Assembly: GCF_032854445.1 (NCBI RefSeq)
Contig: NC_088305.1
Span: 24,585,400 to 24,649,399, forward strand
Source of the DNA: Liolophura sinensis
Taxonomy: Eukaryota > Mollusca > Polyplacophora > Chitonida > Chitonidae
Length of the DNA stretch: 64,000 nt
Reading direction: 5' to 3'
Shown: in pieces, positions 43,761-56,900 of the stretch
Numbering within the stretch: position 1 is the first letter of the stretch
How the letters are laid out: the number at the start of each line of letters is the position of its first letter
Notes under the pieces: generated by a model
Seen by the model: only the letters and a program-made list of their open reading frames with translations
The model's database searches: none
What the model was told of the DNA's origin: nothing
Program-made: the position numbers and the translations under genes

Positions 43761-46700
43761 AATTAATAAATCATCCAACGAATACTGTTGTATGTAACTT
43801 AATATGGTTTACATCACAAAATGTCATCAAAAAAAGGAATAAAAGTAAAGAGTATGAAGAGTTTTTTCTTCTCCTTTTTGTGGAGTGCTGTCATATGAGT
43901 TGAATTAAAATAGCATTAGTTCAGAGTGATTGCAGTTTCAAAATATTTTTGTCAGTATTTTAACCTTGTCATGTTGATCTCTTCTAGGTTGTCTCATTAA
44001 GGGTAAGCACATGTATAAGGTGAGGTCAGTTTACCGTGCTCAGACGGTTAGAACATACATCCTGAAAACTGTCTAATCTGCGTGAAACCTTGTGTTGGAG
44101 GTTGATTTTTCCTTACAACACCTATGAAAACGTATATGTACTGAAGTAATCGGAAAGCCTTGAAAACCTTAAGATCAGAAAAAATAAAGGTGGCTTTTTT
44201 TATCCTGGCTAGCTTCAACGGTTAATTATGACCGACTTTTTGCTGTGACCATCAGGCCTTTGACAAATGCGCTAAGGGTGAATCCAGTTCTCAGTATAAT
44301 ACAGCTGACAGGCTGAGGCTACAATTCGAGAGGTTTGTCAGGGACAGAAGATCAGTTTCCCGTAGTAGACTGGTTAACTCCACCCATGAAAAACCACACC
44401 ACTGTCATAAACCCTAATTCTTAAACGTTTTCAACCAATACTTTGAAAGATTCTGCCAGAACTACTGGGTTTGCTCAGTTTAATGACGCTTTATAGGCAC
44501 AGACAATTTTTTTAGCATCATTTTCATAATAATGGTAAGCATAAATTCCACTGTAAAAAAAAAAAAAAAAAAAAACTTGCTTAAGTGGTTGGAAAGGTTG
44601 AAGATTTACAGTAAGAGAAAATTCTCAAACCCAGCGTTTGAAACCTGTACCTGGCATGTCTTAGTGATTGAAAGACAAGCACTTTAACCACTTTGCCACA
44701 ATTATCCGGTCAACGTACCAAACATCAATCGGGCGTTCAGTTTCTGCATTAAGTTGCTGTGATATAATAATCTCCAGTAACGGTGATAAAATGCAACAGA
44801 CAACATTTAACATTTATTTACACATAATTTATAAATACTTTCTAAAATACTAAATTACTTCTTCCATTAAATTTATTGAGTAGTTTACAATACTCATTGA
44901 TTACCTAACTCAATCCACCCAGGCCAAAAACACAGCAGAAAATACATACATGTATAAGTCAGCACTGACATGACTGATGGGAAGGTTTATGAAACCAAAA
45001 CTGTACAATGGTTGGATGTCACTTGAGATGGGACATCACAAGTAATAGCTGAAGTTTTCATCACACTGGGAAGCCTACAGATTTAATGTAAAAATCAATA
45101 ATTCTTATCTTAGCCCATGCTTGCTAATGGAAATCAAACGATTGCTGGCTATGTTTGAAATGACAACAAAATCAACATGCTCTCAAGTCCCACAACACTA
45201 ATACATGTACTGTCCTCGATTAAAAAACAAAATTCTGCATTTAGTTAATAAAAGAACTCCACCAGACTGACTATGTCTGTTAGCTGTTGCTTTTCATACA
45301 CTTAGGACGCTAGCTCTGGCTGGAGAAGCACATACATCTTAAACAGCCCCTAAACCATCGTCACCCTCTGCTGCCACTGTGATGGACATATTACCGAATC
45401 AGCTTAAATATTGGGAAATAACATGCACGAAAGTTTAGGTCTGCGATCATAACATTTCTGATTCGGTGTGAATCAATACGCTAGGGCATGAGTAATGCAT
45501 ATTGTTAAATGGATACAGTATATGTACAGGTAGATACTGAAAACAGTCACACAAACTTTATTAAGAGAGAAAGACAGGCACAGAATATACATGTGCTCTA
45601 TTTTAAAATCCACAACCATTTTTCCACGTACGAAAGTTGTTCATTTTGAGACTACTTTACTGTCTACGATACCAGAACAACATTTTCTTGAAGCTCTGAA
45701 GTTTACATGTACAAACCCAACCAGTGTAGTTTTGCTGTATGAAATTGGTTTAAATTTGCCTATTCATATGTAAAAGGGTTCAGGATTTAGATCAGTTTGG
45801 GGCACACGAGTCTACAGGTTACAGTCACTATTCAAAGTCTGCCATTCACTGAGAATTTCATGTCCATATTTTTTTAAAATTTTTATTTTAGTCACCAATT
45901 TTCACATCGTATATGCAGATGAGTTAGTACAGCTTGAACTTAAGTCCATGTTAAATGACACTATTTAAATCAAATTCCATGCCATGCCTTACCACATCAG
46001 AAGCATTATCCACAACTTTGTACCAATTTGATCCCAGATTATGTTTTTAAAATGTTTCAAACACTTCTTTAGAAGTGTCAAGAAGGGCTTGTCTTGACCT
46101 ATTGTCTGTTTCCAGGTGTTAAGGTAAGTTTGTTTCATCAACCTTTTAAGTGTTACCACTGTATTTTGATCACTGTGTTCATTACACAGGTCACATCATT
46201 TTTAATAACAATTTAATTGATTCCAAACCTTAATGTGAAACTCTCACCCAATATAAAGTAGTATTAAATGCAAAGAGAACACTAACATGTAGGTTATGTC
46301 AGATGAGAGCCCATTACACAGTCTCCCCCAAAATAAATGGAGTTATTCCTTTTCAACCCAGAAAAATGCATTTGGAACTTCAGATTCTATACTGGGACCA
46401 CTGATGTCAAATTAGGTTTGAAATGCACGTACATGTAGATCTGTGAATGCGTTCGAGGAACAAATGTGGAAGTTAACCCTACAGACTACTGTACATTCTG
46501 ATGTTTTAAACCATTTTACTAGGCTGGAAAAATTTTAAAAAAAATAAATTAAACTATTTTGTTGGACAGTGTTTAATGGTCTTTAACTTAATATACGTTT
46601 CATTTTAGTGTTTTCTTTGCCTTGACACAGATTAGAATCCAGGGCACTGAACACAACATCTTTACCTTCAACAGAGCAGACAAGTTCTCAGGCAAATACA

Positions 46701-46909
46701 GATTTTGCATGCTGATGACTTCATTCAAGTCAAGCATTTCATTCACAATGAGTTCATTATGGAGAGTTTGATGCTGATGGACCAGACACCACTCGCTTAA
46801 CTTTAAAACTTTGAAAATTTACTTCATGTAATTACCTGCAGTTCATTGTTCATGTTTTCACATTGTGTTTCATAACATAGTAACATAGCCAGTCATATTC
46901 CATTCAAGT
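43761..46909. other. Region between PAN2 and MOB4 (untranslated or intergenic)
   Basis: No coding exon recognised. Holds a poly(A) run (about 44553-44575) and a SINE family C fragment near 44630-44700 (minus). It probably includes long 3' UTR sequence of the two convergent genes. Confidence 0.5.
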
Positions 46910-47100
46910 TATTGATTGATTTATATATTTGATTGGTGTTTACGCCATACTCAAGAATATTTCACTTATACAACGGTTGCCAGCATTATGGTGGGAGGAA
47001 ACCAGGGAAAACCCATGACCATCCCCAGGTTGCTGGGAAACCTTCCCACGGACGGCCGGAGAGGAAACCAGCATGAGCTGGACTTGAACTCACAGCGACA
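46910..47100 (-). mobile_element. SINE family A, 5'-truncated
   Basis: 'tatttgattggtgtttacgc' to 'cttgaactcacagcgac'. Confidence 0.87.
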
Positions 47101-47224
47101 AATTATTGAACCCCATCATTTACACAGAACAGCACTTCATGTCCACCTTCCATCCTAAATAGCATTGTGCTTGGGGTACTCTCGGTGGGGGGTACCCTTG
47201 CTCACTGTTCGCACTTCACTCTCT

Positions 47225-47812
47225 TTTTCCCACTCCTAAAACAGCATTTGGGTTATGATTGCTCAATGTTTAAGCCTCACCCTCTCCTTCCACTGTTTAC
47301 AATAGCATATGGGTCACCGCTGTGCAAGGTTTAAGCCTCACTATCTACTTCCACTGTTCAAAGAGCAATGGGGTCACCACTGTTCAATGTTTAAGCCTCA
47401 CCCCCTTCTTCCACTGTTTACACACAGCATATGGGTCACCACTGTGCAAGGTTTAAACCTCGCTATCTACTTTCACTGTTCAGAGAGCATTTGGGTCACC
47501 ATTGTTCAATGTTTAAGCCTCACCCCATCCTTCCACTGTTTACACACAGCATATGGGTCACCAATGTGCAAGGTTTAAGCCTCGCTCATTCTTCCACTGT
47601 TCAAGCAGCATTTGGGTCACCACTGTTCAATGTTTAAGCATCACCCTCTCCTTCCACTGTTTACACACAGCATATGGGTCACCACTGTGCAAGGTTTAAG
47701 CCTCACTCTCTCCTTCCACTGTTTACACACAGCATATGGGTCACCACTGTTCACTGTTTAAGCCCCACTCTCTCCTTCCATTCTTCACACACAGCATATG
47801 GGTCACCACTGT
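47225..47812 (-). repeat. Tandem copies of the MOB4 stop-codon end
   Basis: Units of about 60 bases contain 'gtttaagcctcactctctcc' and 'ttccactg', the complement of the MOB4 C-terminal codons GESEA and its TAA, alternating with 'cacagcatatgggtcacca'. About nine copies lie downstream of the real stop (47813-47815). Confidence 0.9.
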
Positions 47813-47944
47813 TTAAGCCTCGCTCTCTCCTTCCACTGCAGCCAATGCCTGCTCCTCCAAGATTGGAACAATCAAGTTGTCTTTCGACATCAGGTTGTAT
47901 TTGGTCACAAATGTTGTAAATCTCTTGCACAAATTAGTCTCATT
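47813..47944 (-). CDS. MOB4: MOB4 exon 8 and stop
   Basis: Encodes [43 protein letters not shown], then TAA at 47813-47815. Human ends '...SGESEA'. Confidence 0.97.
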   Translation of the reverse strand, partial: NETNLCKRFTTFVTKYNLMSKDNLIVPILEEQALAAVEGESEA

Positions 47945-50900
47945 CTACAACATAAATAAAACATTTTTTTTTTTAATTTCTTTGCATTTATTGCACTTAT
48001 AGTAGCATGTGACAATATTTATTTATTGTTAGTGTAGATGAAACTACATGTAATTTACGGAAAAAAACGTAAAGTGAGCTACAGGAACATTTATTTCTTT
48101 ATTTAATGTTACAAGATCTGAATGGAATGCTAGAAGCCTGCTAAAAGGTGCCGGGCTAGTGGTGAGCTGCTGGCATGCCACTTGGGAGTTCATATGTCAA
48201 GACTGATGTTATACACCGCACTAAAAAATTTTCAGTTGCATGATTTGAGTCAGGTTTCTGAGTGGAGCAAACTGGGTGGAGCCTGGACATGAGGACGTCA
48301 CCAGACCTTGCTGGACACATTCTGAGAAACCTCGTACAGCTGCCACCAAATCAACAGGAGCTTTAACCATTGACCTCATTGGCTAAAGTCTACAGAGCTT
48401 GCAGTTGAACCTTTTAGTCCCCTTGTGCAATGGTGAGAGCCCAAGGCAGAAGAGTGAGTGAGTGATTGAGTGCTTGGGGTTTAACGTTGTACTTAAACAA
48501 TTTTCCAGTCGTATGACGCTTTAGGAGTCAGTAGAGTACATGTACGTGTAATGTGCCTCGTTCTTGCAGGACGGATTTCCATGGCTCTTTTATCTAGTGC
48601 TGCTTCACTGAGACGACTTACTGAAGGAAAGTAAGCTTCCCAGCCAAAGCAATTATACTGGTACAGGTTAATCCCCTTAATTCCCTTACACTATCCCCTT
48701 AATGTTGAATGCCAAGCGAGGAAGCTACAACATTCTCTTTTAAGGTCTTAGGTGTGACTCAACTCAGACTGACCCTGGATCTACCGCCCCCGACCAGGGC
48801 AGAAGACAATTAAATAAATAAAACCATTAACTTAAAGGCAAAGAAAACACCAAAATAAAAAATGTATCACATGAAAGACCGTTAACAACTGTCCAGGAAA
48901 ATAGTTGGATTAATTTTTTTACAATTTGTTTAAAATGCATTTGAATATTTTATTCTATGGCAGATTTTTCTGGCCACAATACTATGGGCAACGTCTTATA
49001 AGCTTTTTGTAACTTTAGACTGCAACATTTCATCATTCAAAATGCATATACATATAGACCTATGCACGCATTCGCCAATCTGACCTTGAAATGAATTATT
49101 TCAGGCAAAAAGGTATAGATGTAACGTAATTGATCCCTTCCGGGTCATAACAGACCACTGTACAATCTGATCTGTTAACACAATTTTACTCAGTCAGAAA
49201 AATTTCAAAACAAAAAAAAAATATTTTCCTGGACAGTTTTAGTCTTTCATTTCATGCTTCATTTTAGAGTGGTTTTTGTCTTTAAAGAGGTTTTGCCAGA
49301 GACTATGCAAAACTCAATATTCCTCAATCAAATGAAATATTTACCTATGTGAACTCTTTACAAGGGCAAAATGATTTAAAAGTTTATAAAACGACCCGCA
49401 TTATATATTTCACACACTGTACTATGGCTTTTGAACGTAACATATGCAAAGAGAAAGCTGATATTTGTTAGAGGTAATAATTTGGGCAATTCTCAGAAGA
49501 ATAGCAAAAACTCTAATGGATTTGCACTTATTAATTTTGTTCAAAATATCTCCAATATGGTCTCTTTAACTTAAAAAAACTGACCTCATATTCATCAAAC
49601 AGTGTTCGATGATGAAAGTATGCATGTGAGAAAATCCTATAGACTCGCCGGCAGACCGACCCTAACTTAGCCACGGACGCTTCCTTTATACTGACCCTGA
49701 AAAGTGCAAAACAGTAGAAAGGTTAGTGAGACTAAGATGCATCATATTGGTGTCCTGCAGGAAAAGTTTCATACAGGGTTTTATACTGTATTTCACCCAA
49801 AATTTAGCTTTTTCAAGTGATATTTCACTTGATGACTGATATATCCACATTATAGGGGCTCTGACCAGTATTTTTTTTTTTTTTTTTTGTAAAGTTAATT
49901 TCTTACGATAAAAACTTAGGTCTGGGTCCCCCTAGGCTCTAAATATAGCTACAGATCCCCCCCCCCCCCACCCCAATTGCAGTTACACATTTGCCCCTGA
50001 TCTCTAAATAATGTTATACATTTTCCCCAAGCTCTAAAGATAGTTATACATTACCCCCTGGAACCCACAGATAGTTACATTTCCTCTTGGGCTCTAAACA
50101 CAGTTATACATTTCCCCCCAGGCTCTAAATATAGTTATACATTTGTCCCTGGAACCCACACAGTTACATTTCCTCTAGGGCTCTAAATGTAGTTCTACGT
50201 TTCCCCTCGGCCTCTAAATATAGTTATACATTTTCCCCTGGACTCTAAACATACATTTTCCCTCAGGCTCTTAATATAGTTACACATTTCCCCCCAGGCT
50301 CTAAACATAGCTATACATCCCCCTCCAAACCCTCTAAATACAGTTACACATTTGCCCATGGGCTCTAAATACAGTTATACATTTCCCCCTGGGCTTTAAA
50401 TATAGTTATACAATCTTAGAACACTGTAATATGCTGTTACTGGTTGAACTTTTGCTTTTACATGGAATTGCATCCAGCAATTTCAAAGATATTAAAAACA
50501 AATTTTTTCAAGAAAACATGAGCATACTGTATACATAAACAAAGTAACTCTGAAGAAATTAATTTTGACAACTTCAATGTTTTGATTTTAATTAAGTCAT
50601 CCTCAGAGGAATTGTCCTGAGATGTGATTGGTTTATAGATAGATCAGCCCAGAGTACATGTATGTGTGTCACGTTCAAATAACCCTGCCTGGGAAGCTGA
50701 AGACGAGAGTTGTTTTCAGTTTCCAGCGTTTTTAAGCTCTCTACCAGCTTTGCTTATAAAGACATCTGGTTACGACTTTTAACCATGCACTGTCAGGTCC
50801 TAGTTTTTTGATACTGAGCACAAGATACATGAGAAGATAGACTTACCTGCTAGGGAAATACTTATTACTGTTCAGTAGACATGCAGCGCCATCTAGTGTG

Positions 50901-53900
50901 TGACGAGTGTAGTCGATAGCTGGACACTGTGGACAAAACAATATCCTAATGAGGTCATCTGAGCAACACAAATGGTTTGCCATGTTGGTGTTTTCCAGAA
51001 GCAGGTAAGACCAAATGTAGATGCATTTACAGCGCTGTCTCACTAAAACGCCATGCTAACACTAACCAGACATTTATTGCTGAAACATGTAAGATCTTCA
51101 CATGGTAATTGTTAGCATGTATTTTAACTGAAAAACAATGCAAGCTGAGAGGTGGGATTCCAGGCCTAATGTGCAAATCATGTGAATGTCCTTACCTCTT
51201 TGGGAGTTTTATGGGCAGCGCAGAGGAAGATCCACTGCTCCGTCGCTGTCATCTGTGTGCAAGTCTCCGGGTTGCACTCAATCTGGAACATAACACAGTA
51301 AAGAATCCCTCAATTACACAAATACACTAAATCTGGAATGTAACACAGTGAATGTCCCTCAATAACACACACTCAATCTGGAACATAACACAGCGAACGG
51401 CCCTCAATAACACAAATACACTCAATCTGGAACATAACACAGTGAACGGCCCTCAATAACACAAATACACTCAATCTGGGATATAACACAGTTAACGGCC
51501 CTCAATAACACAAATACACTCAATCTGGAACATAGCACAGTGAACGGCCCTCAATAACACAAATACACTCATGTGAGACATTTGTCCACTAGGATATCAC
51601 ACTACCTTCCCAGCATTCCTCAAAACAGATCGCTAGAACATCTAGAACCTCAGAAATAAGAAACTCAGTGATGACAACGTTTTGGTTAAGCACTGTTAAG
51701 CACACAACATAGCATCACATAACACAGCATCATAACACAGGACCCAGAAGTGTCTCACCAATGCGGTCGCTGTGAGTTCAAGTCCAGCTCATGCTGGCTT
51801 CCTCTCCTGCCATACATGGGAAGGTCTGCCAGCAACCTGCGGATGGTCGTGGGTGATACACAGCATCACACAACACAGCATCATATAACACAGCACCACA
51901 CAACACAGCATCATATAACACAGCATCATATAACACAGCATCACATAACACATCATCACATAAGACAGCATCATATAACACAGCATCACATAACACAGCA
52001 CCACCTAACACAGCATCATATAACACAGCATCACATAACACATCACATAACACATCATCACATAAGACAGCATCATATAACACAGCATCATATAACACAG
52101 CACCACACAACACAGCATCATATAACACAGCATCATATAACACAGCATCACACAACACAGCACCACATAACACAGCACCACATAACACAGCACCATATAA
52201 CACATCATCACATAACACATCATCACATAACACAGCATCACATAGCACAGCATCACATAACACATCATCACATAACACAACATCACATAACACAGCATCA
52301 CATAGCACAGCATCACATAGCACAGCATCATATAACACAGCATCCCATAACACAGCACCACATAACACAGCACCACCTAACACAGCACCACCTAACACAT
52401 CATCACCTAACACAGCATCACATAGCACAGCATCACTAAACACAGCATCACATAACACAACATCACATAACACAGCATCACATAACACATCATCACATAA
52501 CACAGCATCACATAGCACAGCATCACATAACACAACATCATATAACACAGCATCACATAACACAGCATCACATAGCACAGCATCATATAACACAGCATCC
52601 CATAACACAGCACCACATAACACAGCACCACCTAACACAGCATCATATAACACAACATCATATAACACAGCACCACATAACACAGCACCACATAACACAG
52701 CACCACATAACACATCATCACATAACACAGCATAACATAACACAGCATCATATAACACAGCAACGTATAATACATATACACTGAATTTATTCTCTGCTGC
52801 CCCATCACATCTATTTTTTAATAATGGGGCTTACTGAAAGGGCTTACTGCTTACTGAAAATATCTGCTTATACAGCGGCATCCAGTCTTAAGGGCCTTTT
52901 CACACATAATTCCATTCCATCTACAACACATACCTGTAACTTGACTGCCAGACCATTCAGCTCCATGCAAAATTGTCTGTTGAAAAGAAAAATTTTTTTT
53001 TTAATGTTTCGGATTAAACACTGTATTTTTATGCTTTTTGTGCACACACAAGCTTAGACTTGCAATGGGACTCAAATATACCTACATGTACAGCATGCAT
53101 CTGTTCAGTTTAAATATGATTAGTCATCATTGTCACAATCAAGGATAATTCATTTTAATCAAATATGGCCTGAAGTGATCCTTCAGTTATAAAGCATAAC
53201 CAATTCTAAACTCTCAATCTATCTAGTAAAACAGACATTCTCTGAGTACTGCCATCTACAATTCAAGTGTTGACAAAAAAGGCCCTAATTTTGTTACCAA
53301 CACAGCGAGCAAAAAGAAATCTGGCCTGTTGTTTATAACAAAACCAGGAGCCAAGCTGGATTAGACACAAAAGGTGCTTGCTCACTGTGAATGCCAGGCC
53401 ACTAACCAACAATATAGCATGCTCGATTCTAGCTCTCACTGGGGTTTGTCAAGTACCTTGCATCGGTTTACTCAATGCCCTCCAGGTTTCACCACCCAAT
53501 CCACAAACCTAACCCCTGTCACATCACAGAGTTATTTATTCATAATTATGGCACTTAACACCAGTCAAATGAATAAATGAATATACCGTACGATTTGAAG
53601 GTTGTTGGATTGACAGGGACTTCACGTGGTCTAATTCAAGAGGCTATTATATGTTTACAAACTAGCAGTAACTTTTGAGTGCGTTCTGATTCTTGTGATA
53701 TATTGGAACAGAAGGCAATGTCATATTTCTCAGAACACAGCGGTATTTTGTCACATGACATCCAGTTAAGGAAGCTCCTCGCTGATGTCTTTCAGGATAG
53801 TTAACATGACTCCAAAAACAGCATTTGAAGTCCTTTTAGGCCCCATAAATAGCCTCAACTACCACACATGTATGGCTCATCCATTTCCTCACCTGAGATG

Positions 53901-56900
53901 TTCATACTTCCACACGCCCTCATCCTGGCCCTCAGGGGGCGTCAGTATCTCCTCAATGTCAGTGATGTCCTTACGAATCGCCTGCTGTATGAACTAATGG
54001 AAGGACAAAAAAAAAAAGATAATCAGGTCCCATGCTTGCACAAAGCAGTGGGGCGCATAGCCCGGGATGACAACGCTTGTAAGGCTTTGTGTAGTCATGG
54101 CTGGGTCCCCTTTAGCCCAGTAGGATGACGTAAATTTTGGAAAACAACTGATTACTATCATACCTCGCCCATCCAGCTATTCCTTTACAATGCTTAGGGT
54201 TCTAGGGTTCTAGGGCACCTGGCTGTCAAAATTCTGAGACGTCGATCATCCCAAAGGTAAATATCCACCCATATTTATCCTTTCCGCTGACTTTTCATTT
54301 ACAAAATGGCCAACATCTACACGGGGCGCATTCGCGGCCAGGCAGCTGGGTACAAAACTATCCTCCTCTTCAATTATGCTGTTTATGAAGTCATTTGTTG
54401 TTATGCGGTCATGTGCAGGCTGGTTTGCGTCCCATTTACATTATGATGGCCCCAAATGGCGCATCACGGAACCAAACTAGAGCACGTGCCGTTGTTTTGA
54501 CATGTCTGAGTGACCTCCACCAATAAAACCAGCAAAGGTCAGTCGCTTCGTATCGAACTGTCTGGCCACACATGCGTGTAGTGCAGATGGTGGCCATTTT
54601 ATGTTGGTTTTGGGAGTTGGGATGATCACTATTATGATTACTGAGTCAGTGATGTCCTTAACCAATCACCTGCTGTGTGAGCTAATGGAAGGACAAAAAA
54701 AAAAGACATGTATGAACAGTGGGGATGTTTTACCAGCTTGGGAGATTTATAACAAGCGTTTTATTCTTTTTTTTTTTTCCAGAAAGACATCTTACGACAA
54801 ATGTCAAAAATTTTCAAATACTACACACGGACATGTAGGTCCATAATTAATTTCACTTACTATGTGATTTTAAAAGTCAAGCTAAAGAGAAAGGCATCTT
54901 ACGACGAATGCCAAAAATTTTAAAATACTACATATGGACAAACAGGCATATATTCCATTTCGCTTAATACCTGGTTTTAAGAGCAAAGGATCATAGAAGT
55001 CGTCTGAATGAGCCGGTATTCGGTTTGTCGATTGAATAAAAAACTCAATAACTGGTTATATTTACACAACTTGAGGTTGCTTTTTGAAATATTCAAAATT
55101 TTACATAAACTAAATATGAACATAAAGTTTCGCCAAGCAACCTGTTCACGCTACAAGTGATCTCTCATTTACGGAAATCTTCATGACCCTCTACGTGGAT
55201 TAGATTTAAGAAGGCAATTTTGGAAGCAGAGGGGCCTATGAAATCAAACACGACACACAGTAAGCTTCTTTGGTCTATGCCAAATCAGTCCTCATGAATA
55301 ATTTGACCAACTTCATCTTCCGATCGTTCTGTTTTTGACAATAGCATAGCGTGAGTGACTGCACCTGTGCGCACTTGGTTTCCTCCCCCTGACGTCAGGT
55401 GGTGCTAATATCTTCGCTCCTTACAAGGCAAGCACGCAGGTTGCCTCCTGGTTTCAATTTCAGGATTCTGAAGTTTGATAAATGGCTTATAGCAGTGAAA
55501 TTAAAACCTTCTTGGCCAGACATAAACATTTACCAGCGACACTGGTTCACTATAAAAGCATTTTTTGTTCAAAGACTGAACATGTAGATGTGTGCCAGAC
55601 AGGACTTCAGGCCGCTGACATTCAGCCGTACTCATTGTGGCAGTGACAGTTCAATTAATGGACACATAAGGTAGCAGTGTGTTTTTTCTCTCTAAATATG
55701 TAGTATGTATATTTAAAGATCATTATTGTCAATAGTCCATGGGGTAAATCACTGATTGTGGGTCTCTTACTTTTCTAATTACCAGTGGCTGATTTTTGTG
55801 GAAAATTTCATGTTATTAGTACCCTGTCAATAAGTCAAATCAGACTTCGTTTTGAACCGCTTCTGTTATCTTTTTTTTTCTTATTTCCTTTTCTTGTTTT
55901 AGATAATGCACATAGCATTCAAGTGGATGCCTAATTCAGATTAGTTTCTAGTATATATGTAAGGTGCTACATGAATTTTGATTTTCTATGTTTCTTTTTT
56001 TTTCTTTAGATCATTTTTGACATTTCCTTTTACAGACTGAGAGTGACAACCACATATTCCGTATGGCATTAATGCTTGACCATTCTGTCTTGTTTCATGA
56101 CTACTGAATATTTTTTTAAAAGTGATTTCAAGATCAATTGCTCATGTTGTGAGTTCAGTCAATCTAGACTGATGCTCTAGGTTTGTAAGCTTCCTGGGCA
56201 GGTCTTCACACTTCACTGAAATGGTATCCTAATATATGTGTAACAATAACTGCAATGTGAGCTGCTTATTGGTTTGCAGCATCAACTAGGAGGCCAGACT
56301 TAGCTTACATACAGGCAATGATAATAACTTCAATCAATGAAGTATATTGTAACATATAAAAATATTCAATTTTAGTACTTCAAACAGCCGATTGAAACAA
56401 AAAAAACTTAATTTCAGTTGAAACAAAAACTCAGTTTGGCTAAGAAAGTGGTGGCTGGTATGAGGAAAAACGCCTTCTACAAACCCCTGAAGAGTCAAGC
56501 TTAATGATGGAGAGGCAAACTCTGTTTTACAGTACCTGTTGTACAGCGAGTGTACTGTCCATCTCCTCAAATGCTTCATCTGGCCATCTGCACCAGTCCT
56601 AGAATCAAAAGATAAACCAGTTACATGTACAACACGCACACGTCATATATCATTGGTTGTTGTAGTCATGAAACACAGAAATATCTGACCAGAACCTGCA
56701 GCAGACACTGTGATGAGCCTGACGACATGCTGCAGTTCTAGTCAGAAATCGCTAAATCATTAAGGTCGTGAAAGCGTGGACGAAGCAGAGTTGTCGAAAG
56801 CTTTGCTAGTCAAAATACTGTTCAAAATGAACTTCATACCAGCCAAAAAGGAGAGAATGTCAACAGCTTTTATCTACCCCTAGTCCAATCACGTCTCTCC

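Noticed and set aside
47309-47919. Plus-strand ORFs with repeated 'MGHHCARFKPH' peptide
   Set aside because: Antisense of the MOB4 terminal-exon array.
51750-52758. Long ORFs of 229 codons (plus) and 326 codons (minus)
   Set aside because: Both are translations of a 15-base satellite, open only because 15 is a multiple of 3.
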